Assembly (NCBI GenBank): GCA_039821645.1
Contig: JBCBNU010000039.1
Span: forward strand, 1-27,221
Reading direction: 5' to 3'
Source of the DNA: CALBPI01 sp039821645
GTDB taxonomy: Bacteria > Pseudomonadota > Gammaproteobacteria > Steroidobacterales > Woeseiaceae
DNA length: 27,221 nt
The number at the start of each line of letters is the position of its first letter. Position 1 is the stretch's first letter. The translations under genes were made by a program, and so were the position numbers. Positions 15,926-23,502 of the stretch are shown here, one piece after another. Under the pieces are notes generated by a model. That model searched no databases. It worked only from the letters and a program-made list of their open reading frames with translations, and had not been told where the DNA came from.

Positions 15926-16441
15926 TCACCCCAGCAACGCGGGGTTGTTCTGCCAGAGAACAAAGTTCAATGCTGATGCGAAACTGACCCAGGCCAAATA
16001 AGGGGTCAACAAAACGCCGGCTAGCGGTTTGATCCGCCAAAACAAGATCAGCGTCGTCAAAATCGCAGCCCATAGGAGCAGTACCTCGGCGAAGGCGGGT
16101 CCGCTAAGCTGCCAGCCAAAGAACAGCCAGCTCCACAAGACGTTCAACCCTAATTGCACGAGATAGGCGAGCAATGCGATTCGATTTGCCGCAAACCCAC
16201 CACTGCGCCAGACGAGCCATACCGCGGTCGCCATCATGGCGAACAAGATCGACCAAACGGGCCCAAAAACCCAAGCCGGTGGCGCCCACACGGGTTGGGT
16301 GAGTTGCGCGTAGAACTCGCTGGCAGCGATCGATGCTCGTGCGCCGAGTGCAGACGCGGCGATGGTGATTGCAAACCATCCGATCAGTCCCAGGATGTCA
16401 CGTTGTCGATTGGGTGCTGGCGTAGCGGTTGTCGTGCTCAT
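15926..16441 (-). CDS. tspO: TspO/MBR family tryptophan-rich membrane protein
   Basis: TspO is a five-helix inner- or outer-membrane protein that binds porphyrins and other hydrophobic ligands and is linked to oxidative-stress and tetrapyrrole control. From ATG 16441 the product is 171 residues with five hydrophobic segments. Family blocks visible are QPVWAPPAWVFGPVWSILF, LNVLWSWLFFG, and the C-terminal TPYLAWVSFASALNFVLWQNN split as TPYLAWVSFA and LNFVLWQNN. A longer frame to 16495 adds 18 polar residues with no support, so the inner ATG is used. It is divergent from the ArsR-type gene, and the 73-bp gap holds the promoter of that gene. Confidence 0.9.
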   Translation of the reverse strand: MSTTTATPAPNRQRDILGLIGWFAITIAASALGARASIAASEFYAQLTQPVWAPPAWVFGPVWSILFAMMATAVWLVWRSGGFAANRIALLAYLVQLGLNVLWSWLFFGWQLSGPAFAEVLLLWAAILTTLILFWRIKPLAGVLLTPYLAWVSFASALNFVLWQNNPALLG

Positions 16442-16477
16442 TCCGCCATTGTGCCGCACTCGCCAGGTTATATGGGC

Positions 16478-16505
16478 TTGACACGGATGAAACAAAAGGT
16501 AACAT
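16478..16505 (+). promoter_or_regulatory. Sigma70-type promoter of the ArsR-family gene
   Basis: A consensus -35 box TTGACA (16478-16483) and a -10-like TAACAT (16500-16505) are separated by 16 bp. Transcription would start near 16511-16513, two to four bases before the ATG at 16515, so the message should be leaderless or nearly so. This fits the lack of a properly spaced ribosome site. Confidence 0.65.
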
Positions 16506-16514
16506 TTTAGTTAC
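16499..16514. promoter_or_regulatory. Palindromic operator overlapping the -10 box and abutting the start codon
   Basis: GTAACATTTTAGTTAC has 5-bp perfect arms (GTAAC/GTTAC) with a 6-bp AT-rich centre. It covers the -10 box and ends right before the ATG of the ArsR-type gene. ArsR-family proteins commonly repress their own promoter through such sites, so autoregulation is likely. Confidence 0.6.
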
Positions 16515-16868
16515 ATGTTATCAGGTCACCACATAGACGCTCTGTTCCAAGCGCTGGCGCACGAGAGCCGCCGACGCATGCTGGACATCGTCAAGGCATC
16601 TCCGGGCATCAGTGTCGGTGCCTTGGCGAGTGAGTTTGATGTCAGCAGGATCGCGGTGATGAAGCATCTGCGTGTGTTGGAGGACGCCGACCTGATTCAG
16701 TCGGTGAAAGAGGGGCGTTCGCGACGGCTGTATTTGAACGCTGTACCCATCCAGATGATTCACGAACGCTGGACGACGGAATTCAGTGCGTACTGGAGTG
16801 GTTCATTAACCTTGCTGAAATACGCCGCCGAAGCGCGAGCTAGAGACGAAAAGAAGAGAGGGGGATAA
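16515..16868 (+). CDS. ArsR-family winged-helix transcriptional regulator
   Basis: This 117-residue protein has a winged helix-turn-helix: LFQALAHESRRRMLDIVKAS, then ISVGALASEFDVSRIAVMKHLRVLEDADLI (helix-turn-helix, about 32-62) and the wing VKEGRSRRLYLNAVPI. No metal-binding cysteine box (ELCVCD type) is present, so it belongs to the non-metal ArsR branch that is usually paired with an SRPBCC/AHSA1 gene, as here (3 bp gap). It probably represses its own two-gene operon through the palindrome at 16499-16514; the inducer is unknown. The C-terminal part is basic (ARARDEKKRGG). Confidence 0.9.
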   Translation: MLSGHHIDALFQALAHESRRRMLDIVKASPGISVGALASEFDVSRIAVMKHLRVLEDADLIQSVKEGRSRRLYLNAVPIQMIHERWTTEFSAYWSGSLTLLKYAAEARARDEKKRGG

Positions 16869-16871
16869 GTA

Positions 16872-17405
16872 ATGAGTGAGACAAAGCACGCAGAGAAATC
16901 TATTTACAAGGTGTTGATCCACGCGCCCATCGAGACAGTGTGGTCTGAGCTTGTGAATACGACCTCCCCGCGACCATTCTTCTGGAACTCTGGCTGGGAC
17001 ACGGAGGCGCTGGCCGAGGGCAACACCTACCGCATGCTATCGGCCGATCAACGAACGGTCGGCGTGGTCGGGCGAATTGTCGAAATCGAGCCGCCGCGTC
17101 GGCTCGTGACCACGTTCAAGCTCACCAATCTCGACGATCCTCCAGCGCGGGTTACTTATGAACTAGATGAGGTAGAGGGCGGTACGGAGATGCGTCTGAC
17201 CACTGAAGAAGTGATTGCCGGGTCCGCCAGCGAGAAGTCGATGGCGAACGGTTCTCAATTTATCGTTGATAACTTCAAGGTCTTCGTTGAGACAGGCAAG
17301 GTTCGATTTGGTGCGCGCATGATGCTTGGCATGATGAGTCTAATGGGCGCATTCGCGCCGAAGGCGATGCGGGCTGATCGGTGGCCGCACGTCGAAATCG
17401 AATAG
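16872..17405 (+). CDS. SRPBCC (AHSA1/START-like) domain protein
   Basis: This 177-residue cytoplasmic protein has the AHSA1-type helix-grip fold: the start IYKVLIHAPIETVWSELV, a middle GRIVEIEPPRRLVTTF, and a later TYELDEVEGGTEMRLTTEE. Such proteins hold a hydrophobic ligand in a central cavity. It is translated from an ATG behind GAGGGGGA, 3 bp after the ArsR-type gene, so the two are one operon. By analogy it handles or senses a small hydrophobic compound, but the ligand is unknown. The C-terminal 40 residues with Met-rich MMLGMMSLMG are not typical of the core domain. Confidence 0.88.
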   Translation: MSETKHAEKSIYKVLIHAPIETVWSELVNTTSPRPFFWNSGWDTEALAEGNTYRMLSADQRTVGVVGRIVEIEPPRRLVTTFKLTNLDDPPARVTYELDEVEGGTEMRLTTEEVIAGSASEKSMANGSQFIVDNFKVFVETGKVRFGARMMLGMMSLMGAFAPKAMRADRWPHVEIE

Positions 17406-17478
17406 ACGATAGCCGCGTCGTACTCCGAATGCGTTTTGTTGTGGTCGACAGTGTTGAGGTATGTGCAGGATAACGGCA

Positions 17479-18894
17479 ATGATCTTCGATAACTCCTATG
17501 CGGCGCTGCCAACTGCTTTTCATGCTGCCGTTGCCCCGGAGAAAGCCTCAAAACCGAAGCTTCTCGCATGGAATAGCGACCTCTCTCTCGAATTGGGTTT
17601 CGACAGACTCGGACTGGATCAGCAACAACTGGCACAGGTGTTCAGCGGTTCACGGGTGCTTGAGGGGAGTCAACCGATTTCCATGGCTTATGCGGGTCAC
17701 CAATTCGGTCACTTCGTGCCACAGCTTGGAGACGGGCGTGCCGCGCTGTTGGGCGAAGTGGTCACAGATAGCGGTCAGCGGTACGACATCCAGCTGAAGG
17801 GCTCCGGGCGAACGCCCTTTTCGCGCCGGGGGGACGGCAAATCATGGTTGGGGCCCGTATTGCGCGAGTACCTCTTGAGCGAGGCAATGCACGGGCTGGG
17901 AGTACCCACCACGCGCGCATTAGCGGCGGTGGCCACAGGCGATACGGTTAGGCGTGAGGATTTGATGCCTGGCGGCGTGTTCACTCGTGTGGCAACGAGT
18001 CATCTGCGAGTGGGTAGCTTCCAGTATTTCGCAGCGCGCCAGGACGTCGAGTCCTTACGAACGTTGGTGGACTACGCGATCGACCGGCACTACCCGGAAG
18101 CCACTCAAGCCGAAGCCCCATACGTTGAGTTTTTCCGCAGGGTTGTACAGCGTCAGGCCGAGCTGGTTGCGCACTGGGTTTCCGTCGGGTTCATTCACGG
18201 TGTGATGAATACCGACAACACGTCGATTTCCGGCGAGACCATCGACTATGGGCCTGCCGCTTTCATGGACGAGTTCCGTTTCGACAAAGTCTTCAGCTCG
18301 ATCGATACGCAGGGGCGCTATGCCTACGCGAATCAACCGAATATGGCGCACTGGAATCTCGCGCGGCTTGCGGAATCTCTGATGGTCCTTGGCGAGGAGC
18401 AAGAGGCGCTCGAGTCCGTCCTCGCGGATTTCACCGATTACTACGCGAAGCAATATCTGTCGTTAATGGCGCCGAAGCTTGGCCTGTTTGATGCGACTGA
18501 GGCAGACGGTGACCTGATCGTTAGCTGGCTGAACCATCTCAATGACAACGCGCTCGACTACACACTGAGTTTTCGCGAGCTTGTGAGCCGCATCGACATG
18601 GATAACGAGTCTGCGTTCGGTGAATTCGAATCTCAGTGGCGCGCCAGAGTTCGTGACCAGGGAAAGACCAACGATCAGATTGCTGAGTTGATGAATTCCG
18701 TGAATCCACTGTTCATTCCCCGCAACCATCGGGTCGAGCAGGCTATTGCGGCGGCGGTCACTAATGACTTGGGAGTGTTCAATGACTTGGATACCGCGCT
18801 GAAGAATCCCTTCGTGGAACAGCCGAATCTAAATATCTATGCCGAAGCACCCGAGGTCCAGGAGCGCGTAACTCGGACATTTTGCGGCACCTGA
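17479..18894 (+). CDS. selO: Protein adenylyltransferase SelO (YdiU family)
   Basis: SelO is a pseudokinase-fold enzyme that transfers AMP from ATP to Ser/Thr/Tyr of target proteins, affecting redox homeostasis. Conserved blocks in this 471-residue protein are MAYAGHQFGHFVPQLGDGRA (69-88), IQLKGSGRTPFSRRGDG (104-120, Lys107), HGVMNTDN (240-247) and the DFG-equivalent TIDYGP (254-259). The C-terminus ends in RTFCGT with a Cys in the position that is selenocysteine or cysteine in this family. The start at 17479 is preferred over 17461 because AGGA lies about 8 nt upstream and the alternative has its ribosome site adjacent. It is transcribed alone, 73 bp after the SRPBCC gene. Confidence 0.95.
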   Translation: MIFDNSYAALPTAFHAAVAPEKASKPKLLAWNSDLSLELGFDRLGLDQQQLAQVFSGSRVLEGSQPISMAYAGHQFGHFVPQLGDGRAALLGEVVTDSGQRYDIQLKGSGRTPFSRRGDGKSWLGPVLREYLLSEAMHGLGVPTTRALAAVATGDTVRREDLMPGGVFTRVATSHLRVGSFQYFAARQDVESLRTLVDYAIDRHYPEATQAEAPYVEFFRRVVQRQAELVAHWVSVGFIHGVMNTDNTSISGETIDYGPAAFMDEFRFDKVFSSIDTQGRYAYANQPNMAHWNLARLAESLMVLGEEQEALESVLADFTDYYAKQYLSLMAPKLGLFDATEADGDLIVSWLNHLNDNALDYTLSFRELVSRIDMDNESAFGEFESQWRARVRDQGKTNDQIAELMNSVNPLFIPRNHRVEQAIAAAVTNDLGVFNDLDTALKNPFVEQPNLNIYAEAPEVQERVTRTFCGT

Positions 18895-19100
18895 GAATTC
18901 AGGAACTGGACGTCAACCGCCCGTTCAGGCATATTCATTATTGGACAGCGCCAAGACAACGGCTGTTTTGATCTTCTGGGGACAGAAGGTCGCATTCTCC
19001 GCGGCGCTGTTTTGGGGACGTCGGCGCGGTTGGCAACGCAGTACGTCGGGAATTCACCCGGTTTCGTGCTGTTTTCCCCCGTACGTGGAGATTGGCCAGC

Positions 19101-20210
19101 ATGACCAAGAGCGCAGTACATATGCCAAACCCCGACCGGGTGTTCAGGCTCAGTTACGCCAGTCGTGCGACGTCGCCGCTCGATCACGCAGAGACTGTTC
19201 GTCTTGCCGAATCCGCGGCACTGAGTAATGCGCGCGATGAGATTACCGGTGTGCTTTTCGCTGATCACGGCATGTTTCTGCAGTGGTTGGAAGGGCCTGC
19301 GCAAAAAGTATGTGAGCTCATGTCGCGCATCGTCGCTGATACACGGCACACCGATGTGACTGTACTGAATGCGGGCTGGGTGCCAAATCGGCGTTACGCA
19401 CGTTGGAGCATGCGACTCGCTAATGTGCCTTTGCCAAGAGCGGTGGAAAGCAAAACGAGCGATGCGGAGTTTGCAACGCTGTACAGCAACTCCAATGCTG
19501 TCGATGCGTTCGAGGCCGTTGCGACGACTTACCAACGCCAACGGATCAGCGCTCAGTCGATGATTTCAATGACCGATTTCGCCGATCAACTTATCCATCG
19601 ATCTCCGGATCAGTCACCGGCAATGCCACGGGCAGCAGTTTCTGGTTTACGCGCCAGAGCCCAGTTCGTTGATGATGTTTGTCTTGAGCTGCAGCGCGGT
19701 TGGAGGGACGATCGCTGGAACTCGGTAGAGGTCGCCATTGCCATGGCGCATTTGTATTTGCTTTGGCAACGTGCTGGTCGGGTTCGTCAGCCTTCTGGCG
19801 CGCGTCGGTCCATCGCCATCGTCGTGCCGCCCGATAGCACTGAAATACTGGGTGCAATCGTTAAGACAGATCTTCTGCGCTCCGCGGGTTGCGCGGTGCG
19901 CTTGATTCGTGCACCGACGACAGATGCGACGATGGACGTGCTGACGTGGGTGAGTCCCGACGAAGTCGTGATCGCTGGATCGCGTATCGGATGGCAAGAG
20001 AACCAGCGACGGGCAGAGAGCCTTGCGGATGCGATGCACGGTCGCTTCGGCGATACCCCGGTCTTTGTCGGTGGCAGCGACACCGGACAGTTGGTCGGCT
20101 GGCCGGATCGGATGGCCTGCGAGCAAGATGATGCCGATGAAGTGTCGGCCGCGACCGTGGACTGGCATGCGCTGTCGCAGGTTGCGCAATTCGCCGAGGC
20201 GGCTCGCTAG
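19101..20210 (+). CDS. BLUF blue-light sensor with C-terminal B12-fold/SCHIC-like domain (AppA-like)
   Basis: The N-terminal BLUF domain (about 14-110) binds FAD. All key residues are present: Tyr19 (RLSYAS), Asn43 (SNARDEITG), Gln61 (FLQWLEGP), Trp102 and Met104 (RWSM), with the same spacing as AppA Tyr21/Asn45/Gln63/Trp104/Met106. The central part has a helical bundle with GWRDDRWNSVEVAIAMAHL, as in AppA/PpaA-type cobalamin-fold proteins. The C-terminal domain (about 235-345) has a Rossmann-like start SIAIVVPPDSTEILGAIV but lacks the DxHxxG cobalamin motif, so it may bind haem like the AppA SCHIC domain, or nothing. The AppA Cys-rich tail is absent. The start ATG 19101 has GGAG 10 nt upstream. 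No photosynthesis gene is in view. Confidence 0.85.
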   Translation: MTKSAVHMPNPDRVFRLSYASRATSPLDHAETVRLAESAALSNARDEITGVLFADHGMFLQWLEGPAQKVCELMSRIVADTRHTDVTVLNAGWVPNRRYARWSMRLANVPLPRAVESKTSDAEFATLYSNSNAVDAFEAVATTYQRQRISAQSMISMTDFADQLIHRSPDQSPAMPRAAVSGLRARAQFVDDVCLELQRGWRDDRWNSVEVAIAMAHLYLLWQRAGRVRQPSGARRSIAIVVPPDSTEILGAIVKTDLLRSAGCAVRLIRAPTTDATMDVLTWVSPDEVVIAGSRIGWQENQRRAESLADAMHGRFGDTPVFVGGSDTGQLVGWPDRMACEQDDADEVSAATVDWHALSQVAQFAEAAR

Positions 20211-20247
20211 CGACAATTGCCCTGCAGGGCTACCTTGATCTGCGATT

Positions 20248-21621
20248 ATGCTGGAAGCAGAAAACAACCCAACGCCGGCTTACATCCGTGAGCCGTCAGC
20301 GCTAGCGCGATGGATTATCAGCAAACGTGTGCTCGGGCCGCATATGAACGGGCGGTTGATCGAAAAGCGTCGCCGTAAGGCCGAGAAGCTACGGCGTCGC
20401 AATCAAGCTCCGCATCGGGTTGATTACTATCACCAACTGGATGATCCCTACAGCCACCTGACGGCACAAATCCTCGCTCGGTTTGCTGAGCGCTACAACA
20501 TCGAACTCAGCGTCTATCTGATTCGCGCCTCCGGCGGTGGATACCAGCCCGAGTTTGAAAAACTGGCGCACTTGGCGCGGCGGGACGCCGAGATAGTGGC
20601 GCCGTATCTCGGTTTGTCGTTTCCTCGTGATGCGGGGACTGTGCCGTTACCCGTACATCAGGTGCTTGCCGGGAAAGCACTCGCCACCGAGGACACGGGT
20701 CTTGCGATTTCTCGATTGGTCAATGTGTCGACGGCATTGTGGTCGGGGGATGAAACGACGCTGGCGCGACTGGCGCAAGACGGGGTCTCGAAAGCAGCGC
20801 TTTCCAGTCGCCTTGATGCCGGGTCGACACGCCTATCCGAATACGGTCACTATTCCGGCGCGACTTTCTTTTATGGCGGAGAGTGGTATTGGGGCGTCGA
20901 TCGTCTCTTTCATCTGGAGCGACGGTTGAGAGCGCTCGGTGCCTGCAAGCAACCGGAGCTCGAGCTGCTGGTGCCTCGTCCCGATATCGATGTCATTGGC
21001 GTGGATGCGTCGCAGCTGAGGCTCGATTATTACCCTTCCTTGAACTCGCCCTATACCGCTATTGGTTTCGATCACACGATCGCACTCAAGAACGAATGTG
21101 GCATCGAGTTCCATCACAAGCCCGTGCTGCCCATGATTATGCGCGGCGTGCCGTCGCCAAGAAACAAATCCAATTACATCGTGTTTGATACCAAGCGTGA
21201 GGCGGATGCATTGGGTGTACCTTTCGGCAACGTAATTTTTCCCATCGGCATGCCAACCCGAAATGCGTACTCGTTGCTGCCCTGGGCGATGTCTCAAGGC
21301 AGGGATGAAGCGTTGATGAGCGCTTTGCTACGTCATGCGTTCGCGATGGGTGTTGGGTTGCACAAGCAGCGTGGTATGCGCCGAGCGGTGGAAGCTGCGG
21401 GCTTGAACTGGGACGAGGCTGCCAAGGTCATCGGTACTGATGACTGGAAACCCATGGTCGAGCGACATCAAGCTGAAATGGTGGAGGGTCTTGGACTATG
21501 GGGTGTTCCCAGCTATCGATTGTCCGGGCCGAATGGGGAACCTGATCTCGCCGTTTGGGGTCAGGATCGACTTTGGCTAATCGCTGCTGAAATTCGACGT
21601 CGAGCCTGCTTGCAGGAGTGA
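20248..21621 (+). CDS. Tandem DsbA/HCCA-isomerase-like thioredoxin-fold protein
   Basis: This 457-residue protein carries two copies of a kappa-GST/DsbA-like fold. The first (about 55-235) starts VDYYHQLDDPYSHL and ends with YSGATFFYGGEWYWGVDRLFHL. The second (about 258-450) starts LRLDYYPSLNSPYTAIGF, contains PVLPMIMRG and YSLLPWA, and ends GVPSYRLSGPNGE...WGQDRLWLI, the usual GVPxF...GxDRL of 2-hydroxychromene-2-carboxylate isomerase relatives. No CxxC is present; the Ser-Pro-Tyr of the second copy sits where HCCA isomerases bind glutathione, so a glutathione-dependent isomerase or transferase role is likely. No signal peptide is seen, so it is cytoplasmic. It begins 37 bp after the BLUF gene and overlaps the next by four bases. 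Confidence 0.8.
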   Translation: MLEAENNPTPAYIREPSALARWIISKRVLGPHMNGRLIEKRRRKAEKLRRRNQAPHRVDYYHQLDDPYSHLTAQILARFAERYNIELSVYLIRASGGGYQPEFEKLAHLARRDAEIVAPYLGLSFPRDAGTVPLPVHQVLAGKALATEDTGLAISRLVNVSTALWSGDETTLARLAQDGVSKAALSSRLDAGSTRLSEYGHYSGATFFYGGEWYWGVDRLFHLERRLRALGACKQPELELLVPRPDIDVIGVDASQLRLDYYPSLNSPYTAIGFDHTIALKNECGIEFHHKPVLPMIMRGVPSPRNKSNYIVFDTKREADALGVPFGNVIFPIGMPTRNAYSLLPWAMSQGRDEALMSALLRHAFAMGVGLHKQRGMRRAVEAAGLNWDEAAKVIGTDDWKPMVERHQAEMVEGLGLWGVPSYRLSGPNGEPDLAVWGQDRLWLIAAEIRRRACLQE

Positions 21622-22217
21622 CCGGTCGGTTTGCTCTCTGTAGCTTCTTGCAATCCCACTTCCTGGCGTGGCGGACCGGATTGCCGAGCTGGCTGATTCG
21701 AGATCTGCGCAAGACCGGTACTTCAATCGGCCAGCTCCAGAGTTTGGACGATTGCTGGCAATTGACCAACGCCGCAGGCGTGGTTGTGACCACCACCATG
21801 AACGGCGGACCGATTGCCCTAAAGCGGATTCGGCAACGGCTCGAGGGTCAACCGTTCGCCGCGTACTTGAATGATCTGGGTTTCGGCACTCGGCCTGATG
21901 CGGTCGCCATTATCGCTGGCACCGACCCTTACCATTACCTCGATATCGTGAGGACCAACAGCGCCGCTCGCGGCGTCAGCCCCGACGAGGTGGTCGCTCG
22001 CATTCGCGCCTGGGAGGCTCGCTATGGCTTCACGCTCGATGGCGCCGGCTTCGATTGGCTGCTTGGGACCTTTTCGAACTCCCCTGACGATTGGCGGCAA
22101 CTTGCTGCAGAAGTGCGGGAGTTCGCCCCCGATGTTGTCGATCGAGGCGCGGGAGACCTTGACGCATTGGCTTCTGAGCTTGAGCAACTGAACGGAATCT
22201 ATGCTTGGTGGGACTGA
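21618..22217 (+). CDS. DUF4253 domain protein
   Basis: This 199-residue protein matches DUF4253 in its second half: DPYHYLDIVRTNSAARGVSP, then IRAWEARYGFTLDGAGFDWL, then SPDDWRQLAAEVREFAPDVVDRG and the C-terminal WWD. The family is soluble and of unknown function. The GTG start at 21618 overlaps the stop of the tandem thioredoxin-fold gene (GTGA), so translation is probably coupled. The first 40 residues are poorly conserved, and the ribosome site AGGAG is too close, so the start is not firm. It ends 23 bp before the Zur-like box and is not part of the next operon. Confidence 0.8.
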   Translation: MTGRFALCSFLQSHFLAWRTGLPSWLIRDLRKTGTSIGQLQSLDDCWQLTNAAGVVVTTTMNGGPIALKRIRQRLEGQPFAAYLNDLGFGTRPDAVAIIAGTDPYHYLDIVRTNSAARGVSPDEVVARIRAWEARYGFTLDGAGFDWLLGTFSNSPDDWRQLAAEVREFAPDVVDRGAGDLDALASELEQLNGIYAWWD

Positions 22218-22240
22218 TGATCGGTAACGACTCTCCGAGC

Positions 22241-22263
22241 GTAATGTAATAATATTGCGTTCC
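22241..22263. promoter_or_regulatory. Candidate Zur box upstream of the COG0523 GTPase operon
   Basis: This 23-bp imperfect palindrome starts GTAATGTAATAATAT and continues TGCGTTCC. Compared by eye with the gammaproteobacterial Zur consensus GAAATGTTATA/ATATAACATTTC, 17 of 23 positions agree, including the ATGT and ATAATAT core. It also contains the likely -10 (TAATAT). It lies 21 bp before the GTPase ATG, the normal place for zinc-dependent repression. Confidence 0.7.
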
Positions 22264-22284
22264 TTGATCGCCCAGGAGCCATAC

Positions 22285-23502
22285 ATGACCACACAAGTCG
22301 CCTTGGATAGAAAACTGCCCGTCACCGTGCTATCGGGCTTCCTGGGAGCCGGCAAGACCACGGTGCTTAGCCACGTTCTCAATAACCGTGAGGGCAAGAA
22401 GGTCGCCGTCATCGTGAATGACATGAGCGAAATCAATATTGATTCTGAGATTGTCCGCAACGAAGTGTCGCTGAATCGCAGTGAAGAGAAGCTCGTCGAG
22501 ATGAGCAACGGCTGCATTTGCTGCACGCTGCGAGAGGACCTTCTTGAGGAAGTCACCAGTCTCGCCAAAGACGGGAGATTCGACTATCTGTTGGTCGAGT
22601 CGACAGGAATTTCCGAGCCGCTACCGGTCGCGGAGACCTTCACGTTTGCCGATGAAGACGGGATTTCGTTGTCCGATGTGGCGACGCTGGACACCATGGT
22701 TACGGTCGTCGATGCGATCAATTTTTTGAAGGACTACGAGCAAGCGAAAACCTTGTCGGAGGCAGGCGAATCCCTTGGCGAAGACGATGAACGCAGTGTT
22801 TCTGACCTGTTGGTCGAGCAGGTGGAATTCGCAGACGTCATCCTGATCAGCAAAACGGATCTCGCGAAAAAGGAAGACATTGAACGTCTGGTTGCGATCC
22901 TCCGCACCTTGAATACGGAGGCGGAGATAATCCCGATCTCGAAGGGCAACGTTGAGACCGATGCGATTCTCAACACCGGCCGCTTTAACTTCGAAAAGGC
23001 GCAACAGGCGCCGGGTTGGCTGAAAGAGATGCGAGGCGAGCATGTGCCCGAGACCGAGGAATACGGCATCGGCAGCTTCAGCTACGTCGCGCGTCGTCCG
23101 TTCCATCCTCAAAAATTCTATGACTTCCTTCACGGCACACGGAAATACGGAAAGTTGATTCGTTCGAAAGGCTATTTCTGGTTGGCGACGCGACCGGAAT
23201 TTGCGGGGAATTGGAGCCAGGCGGGTGGTGTCGCAACCTACGGGTTCGCCGGTTTGTTCTGGAAAGCGGTGCCGCAATCGAACTGGCCAACCGACCCGGA
23301 GTATCTCGCCGCGATCAAAGAAAACTGGGTGGAGCCGTTTGGCGATATGCGCCAGGAACTGGTCTTTATCGGTCAAGGTTTGGATGAGGCGGGCATTCGT
23401 GCAGCGCTGGATGCTTGCCTGCTCAGTGAAGAAGAGGTACTGCGCGGCCGGACCCATTGGGAAACACTCAATGATCCTTTCCCGGCGTGGGATCGCGGTT
23501 GA
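22285..23502 (+). CDS. COG0523 G3E-family GTPase (CobW/ZigA type), putative zinc metallochaperone
   Basis: This is a 405-residue P-loop GTPase of the zinc metallochaperone family. It has a Walker A GFLGAGKTT (18-26), a metal-binding GCICC motif (76-80, CxCC), ESTGISEP (105-112), SKTD (189-192), and a C-terminal CobW_C domain with RRPFHPQKFYDFL. It should couple GTP hydrolysis to delivery of Zn2+ to client apo-enzymes in the cytoplasm during zinc shortage. ATG 22285 is preferred to an upstream TTG because AGGAG lies 6 nt before it. The upstream Zur-like site predicts zinc-starvation induction. Its stop overlaps the DUF1826 start (TGATG). An exact client cannot be inferred, and which COG0523 subgroup it belongs to needs a tree. 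Confidence 0.92.
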   Translation: MTTQVALDRKLPVTVLSGFLGAGKTTVLSHVLNNREGKKVAVIVNDMSEINIDSEIVRNEVSLNRSEEKLVEMSNGCICCTLREDLLEEVTSLAKDGRFDYLLVESTGISEPLPVAETFTFADEDGISLSDVATLDTMVTVVDAINFLKDYEQAKTLSEAGESLGEDDERSVSDLLVEQVEFADVILISKTDLAKKEDIERLVAILRTLNTEAEIIPISKGNVETDAILNTGRFNFEKAQQAPGWLKEMRGEHVPETEEYGIGSFSYVARRPFHPQKFYDFLHGTRKYGKLIRSKGYFWLATRPEFAGNWSQAGGVATYGFAGLFWKAVPQSNWPTDPEYLAAIKENWVEPFGDMRQELVFIGQGLDEAGIRAALDACLLSEEEVLRGRTHWETLNDPFPAWDRG

